From contig NZ_JAUSWJ010000001.1 of NCBI RefSeq assembly GCF_030815145.1, forward strand, positions 3,488,001-3,552,000: a stretch of DNA of 64,000 bases. Reading direction: 5' to 3'. A model generated the notes under the pieces. It did no database searches. It saw only the letters and a program-made list of their open reading frames with translations, and was not told the origin of the DNA. This stretch comes from Kaistia geumhonensis. Lineage in GTDB: Bacteria; Pseudomonadota; Alphaproteobacteria; Rhizobiales; Kaistiaceae. Shown here one piece after another: positions 36,617-45,447 of this stretch (within the stretch, counting starts at the first letter, position 1; each line of letters begins with the position of its first letter). The translations under genes were made by a program, and so were the position numbers.

Positions 36617-37311
36617 GGTCGCGGCGCCTCCAGCGCGGGTTTGGTATTTCGCGCGGCTTCCTCGCCGAGCGCCTTCAGCGCCACGGCCCGCGCGGCCTCG
36701 ATATGCAGCGTGCTGAGACGGGACGCCTCCGCGCCGTCGCCGGCCTTCAGCGCGGCGAGGATCGCCTTCAGTTCGCCGAGGCTCTGAAGCGGCCGCCCGC
36801 CCTGCGACATCGAGAGCGAGCGAAGATAGGACACGCGGCCATGCAGCGCATGCAGGATCTGGCCGAGAACAACGTTATCCGCAGCCTCGAAGATCGCCTC
36901 GTAGAAGGCGGTGTTTGTGCGGCGCTGCGCCTCGCGGTCGCCCGACATCGCGGCGGACTCGATCGCCTCCATGGCGGCGTCGAGCCGGCGTGCGAGCTCC
37001 TCTGTCATCGCGGCGGCGCAGAGCGCGCAGGCCCGCGCCTCGAGCAGGATGCGGACCTCGTAGAGATCGGCGACCTCCTTGAGGCTCATGGCGGCGACGA
37101 CGAAGCCGTGGCGGCGATTGCTCTCGACGAGGCGCTCGGCCTCCAGTTCGCGGATCACCTCGCGGGCGATGGTGCGCGAGACGCCGGCCCGCTCGCAGAT
37201 CTGCCGCTCGGTGAGCCGCGCGCCGGGCTTCAGCTCGCCGTCGAAGATCGCGGCGCGGATGGCGGCCGAGACCTGCTGGCGCACGGAGAGCAAAGAAAGG
37301 CCGGCCGTCAT
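36613..37311 (-). CDS. GntR family regulator (FCD-type)
   Basis: A 232-residue regulator with a GntR winged helix (ARLTERQICERAGVSRTIAREVIRELEAE, residues about 31-59) and an FCD all-helical ligand domain (ADLYEVRILLEARA, then a metal-binding helix set). FCD-type regulators respond to organic acids and amino acid derivatives. It sits fourth from the 3' end inside the operon it probably controls; the likely operator TTGTCA/TGACAA lies at 42491-42509 in front of the first gene. Overlaps: ATGA at the 3' end, TGATG at the 5' end. Confidence 0.93.
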   Translation of the reverse strand: MTAGLSLLSVRQQVSAAIRAAIFDGELKPGARLTERQICERAGVSRTIAREVIRELEAERLVESNRRHGFVVAAMSLKEVADLYEVRILLEARACALCAAAMTEELARRLDAAMEAIESAAMSGDREAQRRTNTAFYEAIFEAADNVVLGQILHALHGRVSYLRSLSMSQGGRPLQSLGELKAILAALKAGDGAEASRLSTLHIEAARAVALKALGEEAARNTKPALEAPRP

Positions 37312-37907
37312 CAGGTGAGCCCGTCCTCGCCGCGGATGGCGTCCGCGTCGAGGCCGCCGAGGCGATGGTTGAGGCGGCCGCGATTGGCGAAGGCGGCGAT
37401 GATCGCCACCTCGTCCGGCAGCGGCGCGTCGGCAAGATGCACGGTCACGCCGTCATAGTGCGAGCGGACATAGAGAGCGTCCTTGTGGGCGAGCGGCACG
37501 TCGATCGTGGCGCCGGGAGCGGCGCGCTTGGAGAAGGACGAGATCCAGGCGCGGCCGCCGCCGACGCCGCGGCGCAGCGCGTCGCCGAAAGGCGTCGTGA
37601 TCAGCGCGATGCCGTGGTCCTGCTCGCCGGCAAGGCCGATGACGGCGCCCTTGCCGTAGCTTTCGACCGTGTAGGGCGCCATGGCCGCGACGGCCTCCGC
37701 CGCCATGGCCTCGCCGAGCGCCGCGCTCGCCGCCACGAAGGCGCCGAGATCGGCCTCGAAGCGGCCGGCATAGGGATTGGCGATCACGGCCACGACCGCG
37801 ACCTTGCGCAGCGGCGGCTCGCCGGGCCGGCCCATCTCGGAGAAGGTCGTTTCGGCGAAGACGAACTGGCGGCGCAGGGAAAGGCCGGGGAGAGAGGAAA
37901 GGGTCAT
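37311..37907 (-). CDS. Amino acid synthesis family protein (DUF1185)
   Basis: A 198-residue PF06684-type protein: LRRQFVFAETTFSEMGRPGEPPLRKVAVVAV at the start (a run of the family signature; only its pieces are cited here), NPYAGRFEADLG, SYGKGAVIGLAGEQDHG and PLAHKDALYVRSHYD. The family has a chorismate-mutase-like fold and an unproven role in amino acid metabolism. It is coupled by overlaps to HyuB (ATGA) and GntR (TGATG). Its steady presence beside hydantoinase-type genes is what suggests a role in the same pathway. Confidence 0.9.
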   Translation of the reverse strand: MTLSSLPGLSLRRQFVFAETTFSEMGRPGEPPLRKVAVVAVIANPYAGRFEADLGAFVAASAALGEAMAAEAVAAMAPYTVESYGKGAVIGLAGEQDHGIALITTPFGDALRRGVGGGRAWISSFSKRAAPGATIDVPLAHKDALYVRSHYDGVTVHLADAPLPDEVAIIAAFANRGRLNHRLGGLDADAIRGEDGLT

Positions 37908-39664
37908 CGTGCCGCCGCCATTCCGGCGCGCAGCGCCTCCGTCGCCTCGTGGTCGATGCGCATCGCGTCGTCGATGACGACACCATAGGCGCTGCGGGCA
38001 TAGGCGATCGTGCAGAAGCCGTCGAGCACGTCGTCGAGCACCGTCGACACCGGCCGGTCGAGGGGATCGCCGAAGCCGCCGCCGCAGGGCGAATAGAAGG
38101 CCATGGTATCGCCCGGCTTCATCACGACGCCGGAGATCTTGGCATGCTGCGGCTCGGTGGTCCCGGCCGGATCGGCATGATTGAAGATGTCGACGCGGCC
38201 CTCGGCCCCGTCATGGCCGCCGAAAAGGCCCCAGGGCTTGTCGGTGTGGCGCTCGGCCTCGTGGGTCAGCCAGCCGCCTTCGAGCAGGCGCTGATGCTTG
38301 ACGACGCCGATGCCGCCGCGGAACCGGCCGGCGCCGCATTCGACATCGTCGCGCAGCTCGTAGCGGTCGCAGATCATCGGCAGATGCATGCCGAGATCCT
38401 CGATCGGGTTGTTGCGGGTATTGGCCATCAGATTGTCGATCGAATCCGGCCCGTCCGAGCGCGGGCGGCCGCCATAGGCGCCCTCGTTGACCTCGATGAA
38501 CACCCAGTAGTCGCCGCTGGTCTTCCTGAGACCCGAATAGGCGACGAAAGACAGCGAGGCCGAGGAGCCGGCGATGGCGGCCTCGGGCAGCACGGGCGAG
38601 AGCGCGCGGATGATGCAGTCGATCATGCGGTTGCACTGCGAGAACCGCGCCGAGGCGGCGGTCGGGAAGATCGGATTGAAGATCGTGCCCTTCGGCGCCG
38701 TCACCTTGATCGGCCGGAACGAGCCCTCGTTGGCGGGGATCGGGACGCTGGCCGTGAAGGTGTCGAGCAGCAGCGAGCGGAAGGCGACGTAGCAGGCGAC
38801 CTTGGTCGAGCCCTCGAAGGGCACGTTGAAGGCGGTCGGCACCTGCGGCGAGGAACCGGTCAGGTCGACCTCGGCCTCGTCGCCGCGGATGCGCACGCAG
38901 ACGCGGATCGGCAGGCGCACGCCGCGATTGCGGCCATCGTCGTCGAGCCAGCTTTCGGCGACATAGTCGCCGTCCGGAATCTCGGCGATGCGCTTGCGGA
39001 GCATCCGCTCGGTATAGGCCATGAGCTCGGCCGAGGCGGCCTCGACGGTCTCGGCGCCATAGGTGGCGTAGAGCTCCTGGAAGCGGCGGGCGCCGAGCTG
39101 CGCCGAGGCGATCTGCGCGCCGAGATCGTCCTGAAGCTGGCGGCCGACGCGGGAATTGTTGGCGAGATAATTCCAGACCGTCTCGTTGCGGACGCCGCCC
39201 TCGTAGAGCTTCACGGCCTTGAGCAGCATGCCCTCGCCGAAGATGTCCTGGATGTCGACGATGAGGCCGGGCGTCGCCGAGCCGATATCGACGTGATGGG
39301 CGGTGTTGGCGGCGAAGCCGATATGGCGGCCCTCGAAGAAGACCGGCACCACCACCGCGATGTCGGGCGAATGGCTCGCGCCGAAATAGGGATGGTTGTG
39401 GATGACGACGTCGCCCTCGCGCCAGGGCGTCGTCATCGACGCCTCGATGCCGCGCAGATAGCCGGGGATCGAGCCGATATGCAGCGGGGTGTTGTCGCTC
39501 TCGCACAGCGTCGCGAAGGAGCGGTCGAAGAGACCGGCGCCGAGATCCTCGCTCTCGCGGATGATCGAGGAGAAGGACATCCGGTAGAGGACATAGGCCA
39601 TTTCGCGGGCGATGGTGTGCAGCGCGCCGCCGATGACCTGAAGCGTGACGGGATCGATGCTCAT
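37904..39664 (-). CDS. hyuB: Hydantoinase B/oxoprolinase family protein
   Basis: A 586-residue HyuB subunit: DPVTLQVIGGALHTIAREM at the N-terminus, FSSIIRESEDLGAGLFD, GDVVIHNHPYFGASHSPDI with metal-binding His and Asp, and NNPIEDLGMHLPM further down. Together with HyuA it would form an ATP-dependent cyclic-amide (N-methylhydantoin- or 5-oxoproline-type) hydrolase. The ATG at 39662-39664 overlaps the HyuA stop by ATGA. The length is normal for the family. Confidence 0.94.
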   Translation of the reverse strand: MSIDPVTLQVIGGALHTIAREMAYVLYRMSFSSIIRESEDLGAGLFDRSFATLCESDNTPLHIGSIPGYLRGIEASMTTPWREGDVVIHNHPYFGASHSPDIAVVVPVFFEGRHIGFAANTAHHVDIGSATPGLIVDIQDIFGEGMLLKAVKLYEGGVRNETVWNYLANNSRVGRQLQDDLGAQIASAQLGARRFQELYATYGAETVEAASAELMAYTERMLRKRIAEIPDGDYVAESWLDDDGRNRGVRLPIRVCVRIRGDEAEVDLTGSSPQVPTAFNVPFEGSTKVACYVAFRSLLLDTFTASVPIPANEGSFRPIKVTAPKGTIFNPIFPTAASARFSQCNRMIDCIIRALSPVLPEAAIAGSSASLSFVAYSGLRKTSGDYWVFIEVNEGAYGGRPRSDGPDSIDNLMANTRNNPIEDLGMHLPMICDRYELRDDVECGAGRFRGGIGVVKHQRLLEGGWLTHEAERHTDKPWGLFGGHDGAEGRVDIFNHADPAGTTEPQHAKISGVVMKPGDTMAFYSPCGGGFGDPLDRPVSTVLDDVLDGFCTIAYARSAYGVVIDDAMRIDHEATEALRAGMAAAR

Positions 39665-41778
39665 GACGCCACCTCGGCGGAAGGCTGCTGGTTGCGGGCG
39701 ATGCGGATATTGCCGGCCTTCTCGATGCGCGCGGTGAAGCCGGGCGGCACCAGAGTCGTCGAGTTGTGCTGCAGGATGATCGCCGGGCCGGGCACGACAT
39801 GGCCAGCCTTCAGGCGGTCGCGGTCGTAGCGGGGCGTGTCGAGACGCTGGCGATCGTCGAAGGTCGTCGGCCGGACATAGAGAAGCGCCTCCGCCGGATC
39901 GGGCGAGGCGGCATCGGCGAGGCCCGGCCAGGTGAGTGGCGGCACCTCGGCGGAGCCGATCACCCGGAGCGTCACGATCTCGACCTGCGTATCGTCGAAG
40001 CGATAGCCGTAGTCGCGCTCGTGCACGCCGTGGAAGGCCGCGACGATCGCCCCGGCACTCTCGGCCGTCACGGGACCATCGGGAAGCGGGGTGCGCAGCT
40101 CGAAGCCCTGGCCCTGATAGCGGCATTCGGCGACGCGCTCGAAGATCATCGCCTCGGGCGCGACGCCGTCTGCGGCGAGCCGCTCGGCTGCGAGCGCCGT
40201 GAGATCGGCGAGCGTCGCGTTGGCGGCGCCGAAATCGCCCATCGCCGGACCGCTGACGAGGGTCGGCGTCGAGCGCGTGAACTCGTAGGCGAGCTTTGTC
40301 GCGAGCAGGCCCATGGCGGCGGTGATGCCCGGCGCCGGCGGCACGATGACGTCGCGCGCCGCGACGGCTTCGGCCAGCGCCACGCCATGCAGCGGGCCGG
40401 CGCCGCCGAACGGCATCAGCGAGAAGCGGCGCGGGTCGAAGCCGCGCGCCACCGAATTGGAGCGGATGGCGAGCGCCATATTGGCGTTGACGATGGTGAC
40501 GATGCCGAGCGCGGCTTCTTCCAGCGTCATGCCGAAGGGCTCGGCGATCTTTTCACGCACCGCCCTCTCGGCGAGCGAGGGATCGATCGCCATGTCGCCG
40601 CCGAGGAAGCGCTCGGGATCGAGCCGGCCGAGCACGACATGGGCGTCGGTGACGGTGGGCTCGGTGCCGCCCTTGCCGTAGCAGGCCGGACCCGGCATGG
40701 CGCCGGCCGAGCGCGGGCCGACGCGGAACGCGCCGCCTTCGTCGCGGAAGGCGATGGAGCCCCCGCCGGCGCCGATCGTGTCGAGATCGAGCATCGGCGC
40801 AAGCACCGGATGCTGGCCGACGACCGTGTCGCGCGGGTTCATGATGCGGATGGCGCCATCGGCGATGACGCCGATATCAGCCGAGGTGCCGCCGATGTCG
40901 ATGGTGATGACGTCGCCGACGCCGGACATCGCGCCGGCCCAGCGGCCGCCGATGACGCCGCCGGCCGGGCCGGACATGAGGATGGTGACCGGACGCTCGG
41001 AGCAGGTGGCGACGGTTCCGATGCCGCCATTCGACTGCATGATGCGCAGCTCCGCATCCATGCCCTCGTCGCGCAGGCGCGTCTCGAGATTGCGCAGATA
41101 GCGGGCGGTGCGCGGGCCGACATAGGCGTTCATCGCCGTGGTCGAGAAGCGCTCGAACTCGCGGATGACGTTCGCCACCTCGGAAGAGGCCGAGGCGAAG
41201 GCCTCCGGCATCTCCTCGCGGACGATGGCGAGCGCCGCCTTCTCATGCGCGTCGTTGAGGAACGAGAACAGGAAGCAGACGATCACCGCCTCGACGCCGC
41301 GCGCCTTCATCTCGCGCACGGCGGCGCGCACCTCGTCGAGGTCGATCGGCGTCTCGACGCGGCCGTCCGGCGGCATGATCCGCTCGGTGATCGGCATGCG
41401 GTTGCGCCGCTTCACCAGCGGATCGGACTGCCAGGGCACGTCGAAATGCAGCGAAAAATTGTGCGGACGCTTGTGGCGCGCGATGTGCAGCAGGTCGCGG
41501 AAGCCCTTCGTCGTCAGCATGCCGACTTCGGCGCCGTTCTTCTCGATCGTGATGTTGGTCGCGACCGTCGTGCCGTGCACGACGCGGCGGACCGCCTTCG
41601 GATCGAGGCCGGCGATGCGGCAGATCGCGAGGATGCCGTCGACGACGCCCACCGACTGGTCGGCCGGGGTCGAGGGGACCTTGTGGACGAAGACGCGGCG
41701 GCCGCCGGGGCCGTCGTCGTCGCGCTCGAGAACGAGGTCGGTGAAGGTGCCGCCGACGTCGACGCCGATCGAGGCCAT
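39661..41778 (-). CDS. hyuA: Hydantoinase A/oxoprolinase family protein
   Basis: A 705-residue HyuA subunit of the actin-like ATPase fold: GVDVGGTFTDLVL at the N-terminus (phosphate 1), RRVVHGTTVATNITIEK, and IDIGGTSADIGVI (phosphate 2), then GPACYGKGGTEPTVTDA. It would couple ATP hydrolysis to opening of a five-membered cyclic amide bound with HyuB. The ATG shares one base with the stop of the amidohydrolase gene (TGATG). Length and order (A before B) are typical. 5-Oxoprolinase, N-methylhydantoinase and acetone carboxylase subunits cannot be told apart by eye. Confidence 0.95.
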   Translation of the reverse strand: MASIGVDVGGTFTDLVLERDDDGPGGRRVFVHKVPSTPADQSVGVVDGILAICRIAGLDPKAVRRVVHGTTVATNITIEKNGAEVGMLTTKGFRDLLHIARHKRPHNFSLHFDVPWQSDPLVKRRNRMPITERIMPPDGRVETPIDLDEVRAAVREMKARGVEAVIVCFLFSFLNDAHEKAALAIVREEMPEAFASASSEVANVIREFERFSTTAMNAYVGPRTARYLRNLETRLRDEGMDAELRIMQSNGGIGTVATCSERPVTILMSGPAGGVIGGRWAGAMSGVGDVITIDIGGTSADIGVIADGAIRIMNPRDTVVGQHPVLAPMLDLDTIGAGGGSIAFRDEGGAFRVGPRSAGAMPGPACYGKGGTEPTVTDAHVVLGRLDPERFLGGDMAIDPSLAERAVREKIAEPFGMTLEEAALGIVTIVNANMALAIRSNSVARGFDPRRFSLMPFGGAGPLHGVALAEAVAARDVIVPPAPGITAAMGLLATKLAYEFTRSTPTLVSGPAMGDFGAANATLADLTALAAERLAADGVAPEAMIFERVAECRYQGQGFELRTPLPDGPVTAESAGAIVAAFHGVHERDYGYRFDDTQVEIVTLRVIGSAEVPPLTWPGLADAASPDPAEALLYVRPTTFDDRQRLDTPRYDRDRLKAGHVVPGPAIILQHNSTTLVPPGFTARIEKAGNIRIARNQQPSAEVAS

Positions 41779-42461
41779 CAGCGCGCCTCCGGCGAGAGGC
41801 TATCGAGATAGGCGAGGACGCCTTCGAGCGGCTCGACATCGCCGAACTTGGCGTCGATGTCGAAGAGGTTCCATTCCACCGCCCCGGCGATGCGGTCGCC
41901 GACGCATTCGCGCACGACGATCGGGCGGAAGCCGTTCCACAGCGCGTCCTCGCAGGAGAGGCGCACGCAGGACGACAAGGTGACGCCGGTCAGGATCACG
42001 GTGTCGACGCCGAGCGAGGTGAGGTAGCCGGCGAGATCGGTGCCCTGGAAGGCGCTCGCCCGCTTCTTGACGACGAGGAGTTCGTCGGCCCGCCGCTCGA
42101 GGCGGTCGTCGATCTCGCAGAGCGGGCTGCCGGCCTTCAGATGTTCCAGCGGGATCTTCTTGCCCCAGAGGCCGGTGTCGGCGAAGGGGCCGTCCACGAT
42201 CTCGTAGGCGCAGGTGGTGAACACGATCGGCAGGCCGAGCGCGCGGCCGGCTGCGATGAGCCGCTGCGTCGCCGGAATGATCGTCTCCATGCCGTCGCAG
42301 GCGAAGGCGCTGCCCTTCGTCGTCCAGGCCTTGGCGAGATCGACATTCACGATCGCCGGACGCTTGCCATAGCCGAGGCGCCGCATGAAGCCGCGTCCCT
42401 TGTAGAAGGCCGCATATTCCTTGAACGCCGTCCGGAGGGCCTGCTCGAAGTCCTGCTGCAT
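41778..42461 (-). CDS. Isochorismatase-fold amidohydrolase (N-carbamoylsarcosine amidase-like)
   Basis: A 227-residue cysteine hydrolase of the isochorismatase superfamily. The catalytic triad is visible as Asp in VNVDLAKAW, Lys in LLVVKKRASAF and Cys in LTGVTLSSCVRLSCEDAL. N-carbamoylsarcosine amidase and nicotinamidase-like enzymes share this layout; the ASAFQGTDL segment with context of HyuAB favours an N-carbamoyl amide. It is the first gene of the seven-gene operon, with GAGGAAA before the ATG at 42459-42461 and a likely GntR operator 30-48 bp upstream. Confidence 0.88.
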   Translation of the reverse strand: MQQDFEQALRTAFKEYAAFYKGRGFMRRLGYGKRPAIVNVDLAKAWTTKGSAFACDGMETIIPATQRLIAAGRALGLPIVFTTCAYEIVDGPFADTGLWGKKIPLEHLKAGSPLCEIDDRLERRADELLVVKKRASAFQGTDLAGYLTSLGVDTVILTGVTLSSCVRLSCEDALWNGFRPIVVRECVGDRIAGAVEWNLFDIDAKFGDVEPLEGVLAYLDSLSPEAR

Positions 42462-42490
42462 GGATTTTCCTCGTGCTCGTTCGGTAAGCA

Positions 42491-42509
42491 TTGTCAGATT
42501 GTATGACAA
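42491..42509. promoter_or_regulatory. Candidate GntR operator
   Basis: TTGTCA (42491-42496) and TGACAA (42504-42509) form a perfect 6-bp inverted repeat with a 7-bp spacer, 30 bp before the first gene of the hydantoinase operon and 156 bp before ade. The size and TTGT/ACAA ends fit FadR/FCD-type operators, and the operon itself encodes such a regulator. Confidence 0.6.
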
Positions 42510-42664
42510 AGTCAATGCGGTTGTCGGATGGCGCGCGGCACTGGACAGATGCGCCGGCTCGGCTACGGTCGGGCTTCCGCGCCGGCGCTCGCAAAGGCCG
42601 GCGCGGCGGACGGGTGGCAAGGGTCTTCGGGGCGGCGAAGGACTTCGGGGTGGCAAGGACCGGG

Positions 42665-44377
42665 ATGACGGATGCTGACGGGCTGAAGCGGATGATCCGC
42701 GCGGGGCAGGGCGCGGAGCCTGCCGACCTCGTGATCCGCGACGTGGCGCTGCTCGATCTCGTCACCGGCGCGGTCGAGACGACCGACATCGCGATCGTCG
42801 CCGACCGCATCGTCGGCACGCATGGCCGCTACGAGGGCGAGCACGTCATCGACGGGGCCGGCCGCTACGCGGTGCCGGGCTTTATCGACACGCATCTCCA
42901 TGTCGAATCGTCGCTGGTGACGCCGTTCGAGTTCGACCGCTGCGTGTTGCCGCATGGCGTGACGACGGCGATCTGCGATCCGCACGAGATCGCCAATGTG
43001 CTCGGCGGCGCGGGCATCCGCTATTTCCTCGACGCGGCCGAGCGGACGGTGATGGACCTCCGCGTCAACCTCTCGTCCTGCGTCCCGGCAACCGCCTTCG
43101 AGACGGCGGGCGCTGCGCTATCGATCGACGATCTGTTGCCCTTCGCCGACCATCCGAAGGTGATCGGCCTCGCCGAGATGATGAATTTTCCCGGCGTGCT
43201 CGCGACCGATCCGGGCGTGCTGGCGAAGCTCGCGGCCTTCCAGGGCCGGCATATCGACGGCCATGCGCCGCTTCTGCGCGGCATGGCGCTGAACGGCTAT
43301 CTCGCGGCCGGCATCCGCACCGATCACGAGGCGACCAGCGCCGCCGAGGCGCGCGAGAAGCTCGCCAAGGGCATGGCGGTGCTCATCCGCGAGGGCTCGG
43401 TCTCGAAGGATCTCGCGGCGCTCGCCGAGGTGCTGGACGAGAATTCCTCGAGCTTCATGGCGCTCTGCACCGACGACCGCAACCCGCTCGACATCGCCGA
43501 GGAAGGCCATCTCGATGCGCTGATCCGCATGCTCGTCGCCCGCGGCCGGCCGCTGCATCACGTCTATCGCGCGGCGAGCTGGTCGGCGGCGCGCATCTTC
43601 GGGCTGCGCGATCGCGGCCTCGTCGCGCCCGGCTGGCGGGCCGACATCGTCCTTCTCGACGATCTCGGCGAGTGCCGCGTCTCTGAGGTGATCGCCGCCG
43701 GACGGCCGGTCACGGACGCGCTGTTCGCCGCGCGCGACAGCGTCCCGCCGGTCGGCTTCGGCTCGGTCAAGGCGCCGGAGGTCACCGCCGCGTCCTTCGC
43801 CGTCTCGGGACGGCGCGGCAACCAGGAGACCTCGGTCATCGGCGTGAAGGCCGGGCTCATCATCACCAGCCACGAGAAGGCGGTGCTGCCGGTCGAGAAC
43901 GGCGAGAGCAAGCCCGACCTCGGCCGCGACATCGTCAAGGTGGCCGTGGTCGAGCGGCACGGCAAGAACGGCAATATCGGGCGCGGCTTCGTCACCGGCT
44001 TCGGGCTGAAGCGCGGCGCCATCGCCTCCTCGGTCGGCCATGACAGCCACAACATCACTGTCATCGGCGCCTCGGATGCCGACATGGCGGTGGCCGTCAA
44101 CCGGCTGCGCGAGACGGGCGGCGGCTTCGTCGTGGGGGTGGACGGCGCGGTCGTCGCCGAACTGGCGCTTCCGATCGCCGGGCTGATGTCGGACCTCTCC
44201 TTCGACGCGGTGCGCGACAAGCTGCATCACCTGCGCGAGGCGGCCTATGGCCTCGGCTGCACGCTGCCCGAGCCGTTCCTGCAGATCGCCTTCCTGCCGC
44301 TGCCCGTCATTCCGCATCTGAAGATCACCGACCGCGGCATGTTCGACGTCGACGCGTTCCGGCTGATCGAGGAATGA
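42665..44377 (+). CDS. ade: Adenine deaminase
   Basis: A 570-residue two-metal amidohydrolase converting adenine to hypoxanthine and ammonia. Metal and catalytic motifs: [33 protein letters not shown] and [10 protein letters not shown]; the C-terminal domain shows [19 protein letters not shown]. Length is standard for bacterial Ade (about 570-590). The ATG at 42665 ([11 protein letters not shown]) has AAGG upstream; 58 extra codons in frame upstream are low-complexity. It leads a probable three-gene salvage cassette with the PfkB kinase and ADP-ribosylglycohydrolase, although a repeat pair lies after it. Confidence 0.96.
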   Translation: MTDADGLKRMIRAGQGAEPADLVIRDVALLDLVTGAVETTDIAIVADRIVGTHGRYEGEHVIDGAGRYAVPGFIDTHLHVESSLVTPFEFDRCVLPHGVTTAICDPHEIANVLGGAGIRYFLDAAERTVMDLRVNLSSCVPATAFETAGAALSIDDLLPFADHPKVIGLAEMMNFPGVLATDPGVLAKLAAFQGRHIDGHAPLLRGMALNGYLAAGIRTDHEATSAAEAREKLAKGMAVLIREGSVSKDLAALAEVLDENSSSFMALCTDDRNPLDIAEEGHLDALIRMLVARGRPLHHVYRAASWSAARIFGLRDRGLVAPGWRADIVLLDDLGECRVSEVIAAGRPVTDALFAARDSVPPVGFGSVKAPEVTAASFAVSGRRGNQETSVIGVKAGLIITSHEKAVLPVENGESKPDLGRDIVKVAVVERHGKNGNIGRGFVTGFGLKRGAIASSVGHDSHNITVIGASDADMAVAVNRLRETGGGFVVGVDGAVVAELALPIAGLMSDLSFDAVRDKLHHLREAAYGLGCTLPEPFLQIAFLPLPVIPHLKITDRGMFDVDAFRLIEE

Positions 44378-44408
44378 CGGTCCTTTCGGAAGGCAATACC
44401 GTTTCAGC

Positions 44409-44497
44409 CGTCATGCGTGGGCTTGGCCCGGGCATCCACGTCGTCCTGTCTCGTCGAGAGCAAGTCGTGGATGGCCGGGACAAGCCCGGCCATGACG
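44409..44497. repeat. Dispersed palindromic repeat, inverted pair
   Basis: A diverged copy (44409-44444, TCATGCGTGGGC variant) and a full copy in the opposite orientation (44460-44497, GGGACAAGCCC centre), 15 bp apart. The pair sits between ade and the PfkB gene, so it could shape the transcript between them. Confidence 0.8.
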
Positions 44498-44524
44498 GCC
44501 CCCCGGGTCTGTGAGACAATTTCC

Positions 44525-45424
44525 ATGAGCCGCATCTATTGCCTTTCCACCGTCGATCTCGACCGCGTCTTCGAGCTCGATCATCTGCCGGGCCATGACG
44601 AGAAGATTTTCGCGACCGGCTTTCACGAGGGCGCGGGCGGGCAGGGCGTGTTCGTCGCGCGGGCGCTGGCGGCGCTTCGGGCGCCCGTGACCTATGTCGG
44701 CTCGGTGGGCGACGATCTCGCCGGGGCCGGGCTGATCGCCGAGCTCTCGGCCGTGCCGGGGCTTTCCGTCGACATCGCGCGGCTGCCGGGCATCGCGACG
44801 GCCAATTGCGCGATCCTCGTCGACCGCACCGGCGAGAAGGCGATCGTGCTGGCGCCGATCGCCAGGGAACTGGTCGAGACGCTCGGCGAGGGCCTCGCGC
44901 CCGAGGCGGGCGACATCGTCACGGCGAACTTCTTCCATCCCGAGCAGATCGTCCGCGTCTTCGGCCGCGCCCGCGCGGCCGGCGCGACGACGATCATCGA
45001 CATGGAGGCGACCGGCATCGGCATCTTCGGCTGGGACGCCGCCTTCGCCGTCACCGCCGCCGCCGACATCACCTGCACCAACCAGCCGACGCTCGACGCC
45101 TGGTCGAAGCGCGAGGGCCTCGAGGGGCCGCTGCTCGCCCGCGCCGAACGTTTCGCGCGGCGCGTCGCCGGCGCCGAGGGCCGCGCCTGCGTCACGCTCG
45201 GCGCAGAGGGCGTGCTCGCCTTCGACGGAAAGGAGGCGCGGCATGTGCCGGCGGTCAAGGTGAAGGCGGTCAACACCACCGGCGCCGGCGACACCTTCCT
45301 CGCCGGCCTCGCCTTCGGCCTGTCGCATGGCCATGATCTCTTCGCCGCAGCCGGCCTCGCCACGCGCGTTGCCGCCGATTTCCTCGCCCATGGCAGGGTC
45401 GATCCCGCCCGCCTCGGCCTTTGA
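44525..45424 (+). CDS. PfkB family carbohydrate/nucleoside kinase
   Basis: A 299-residue ribokinase-fold kinase. The N-terminal GGxG-type segment is HEGAGGQGVFVARALAAL (about residues 38-55) and the C-terminal signature with the catalytic Asp is NTTGAGDTFLAGLA. Ligand-specific loops do not show which sugar or nucleoside is used. It lies between ade and an ADP-ribosylglycohydrolase gene on the same strand, so phosphorylation of ribose or a nucleoside is a fair guess. The ATG at 44525 follows a repeat pair. Confidence 0.9.
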   Translation: MSRIYCLSTVDLDRVFELDHLPGHDEKIFATGFHEGAGGQGVFVARALAALRAPVTYVGSVGDDLAGAGLIAELSAVPGLSVDIARLPGIATANCAILVDRTGEKAIVLAPIARELVETLGEGLAPEAGDIVTANFFHPEQIVRVFGRARAAGATTIIDMEATGIGIFGWDAAFAVTAAADITCTNQPTLDAWSKREGLEGPLLARAERFARRVAGAEGRACVTLGAEGVLAFDGKEARHVPAVKVKAVNTTGAGDTFLAGLAFGLSHGHDLFAAAGLATRVAADFLAHGRVDPARLGL

Positions 45425-45447
45425 CCCCGCTTTCATCAGGAGTCCCC

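Noticed and set aside
34755-42461. Straight assignment as a creatinine or 5-oxoproline degradation operon
   Set aside because: HyuAB and the amidohydrolase would fit, but creatinine deaminase, sarcosine oxidase or PxpA-type genes are absent and the other members are unexplained.
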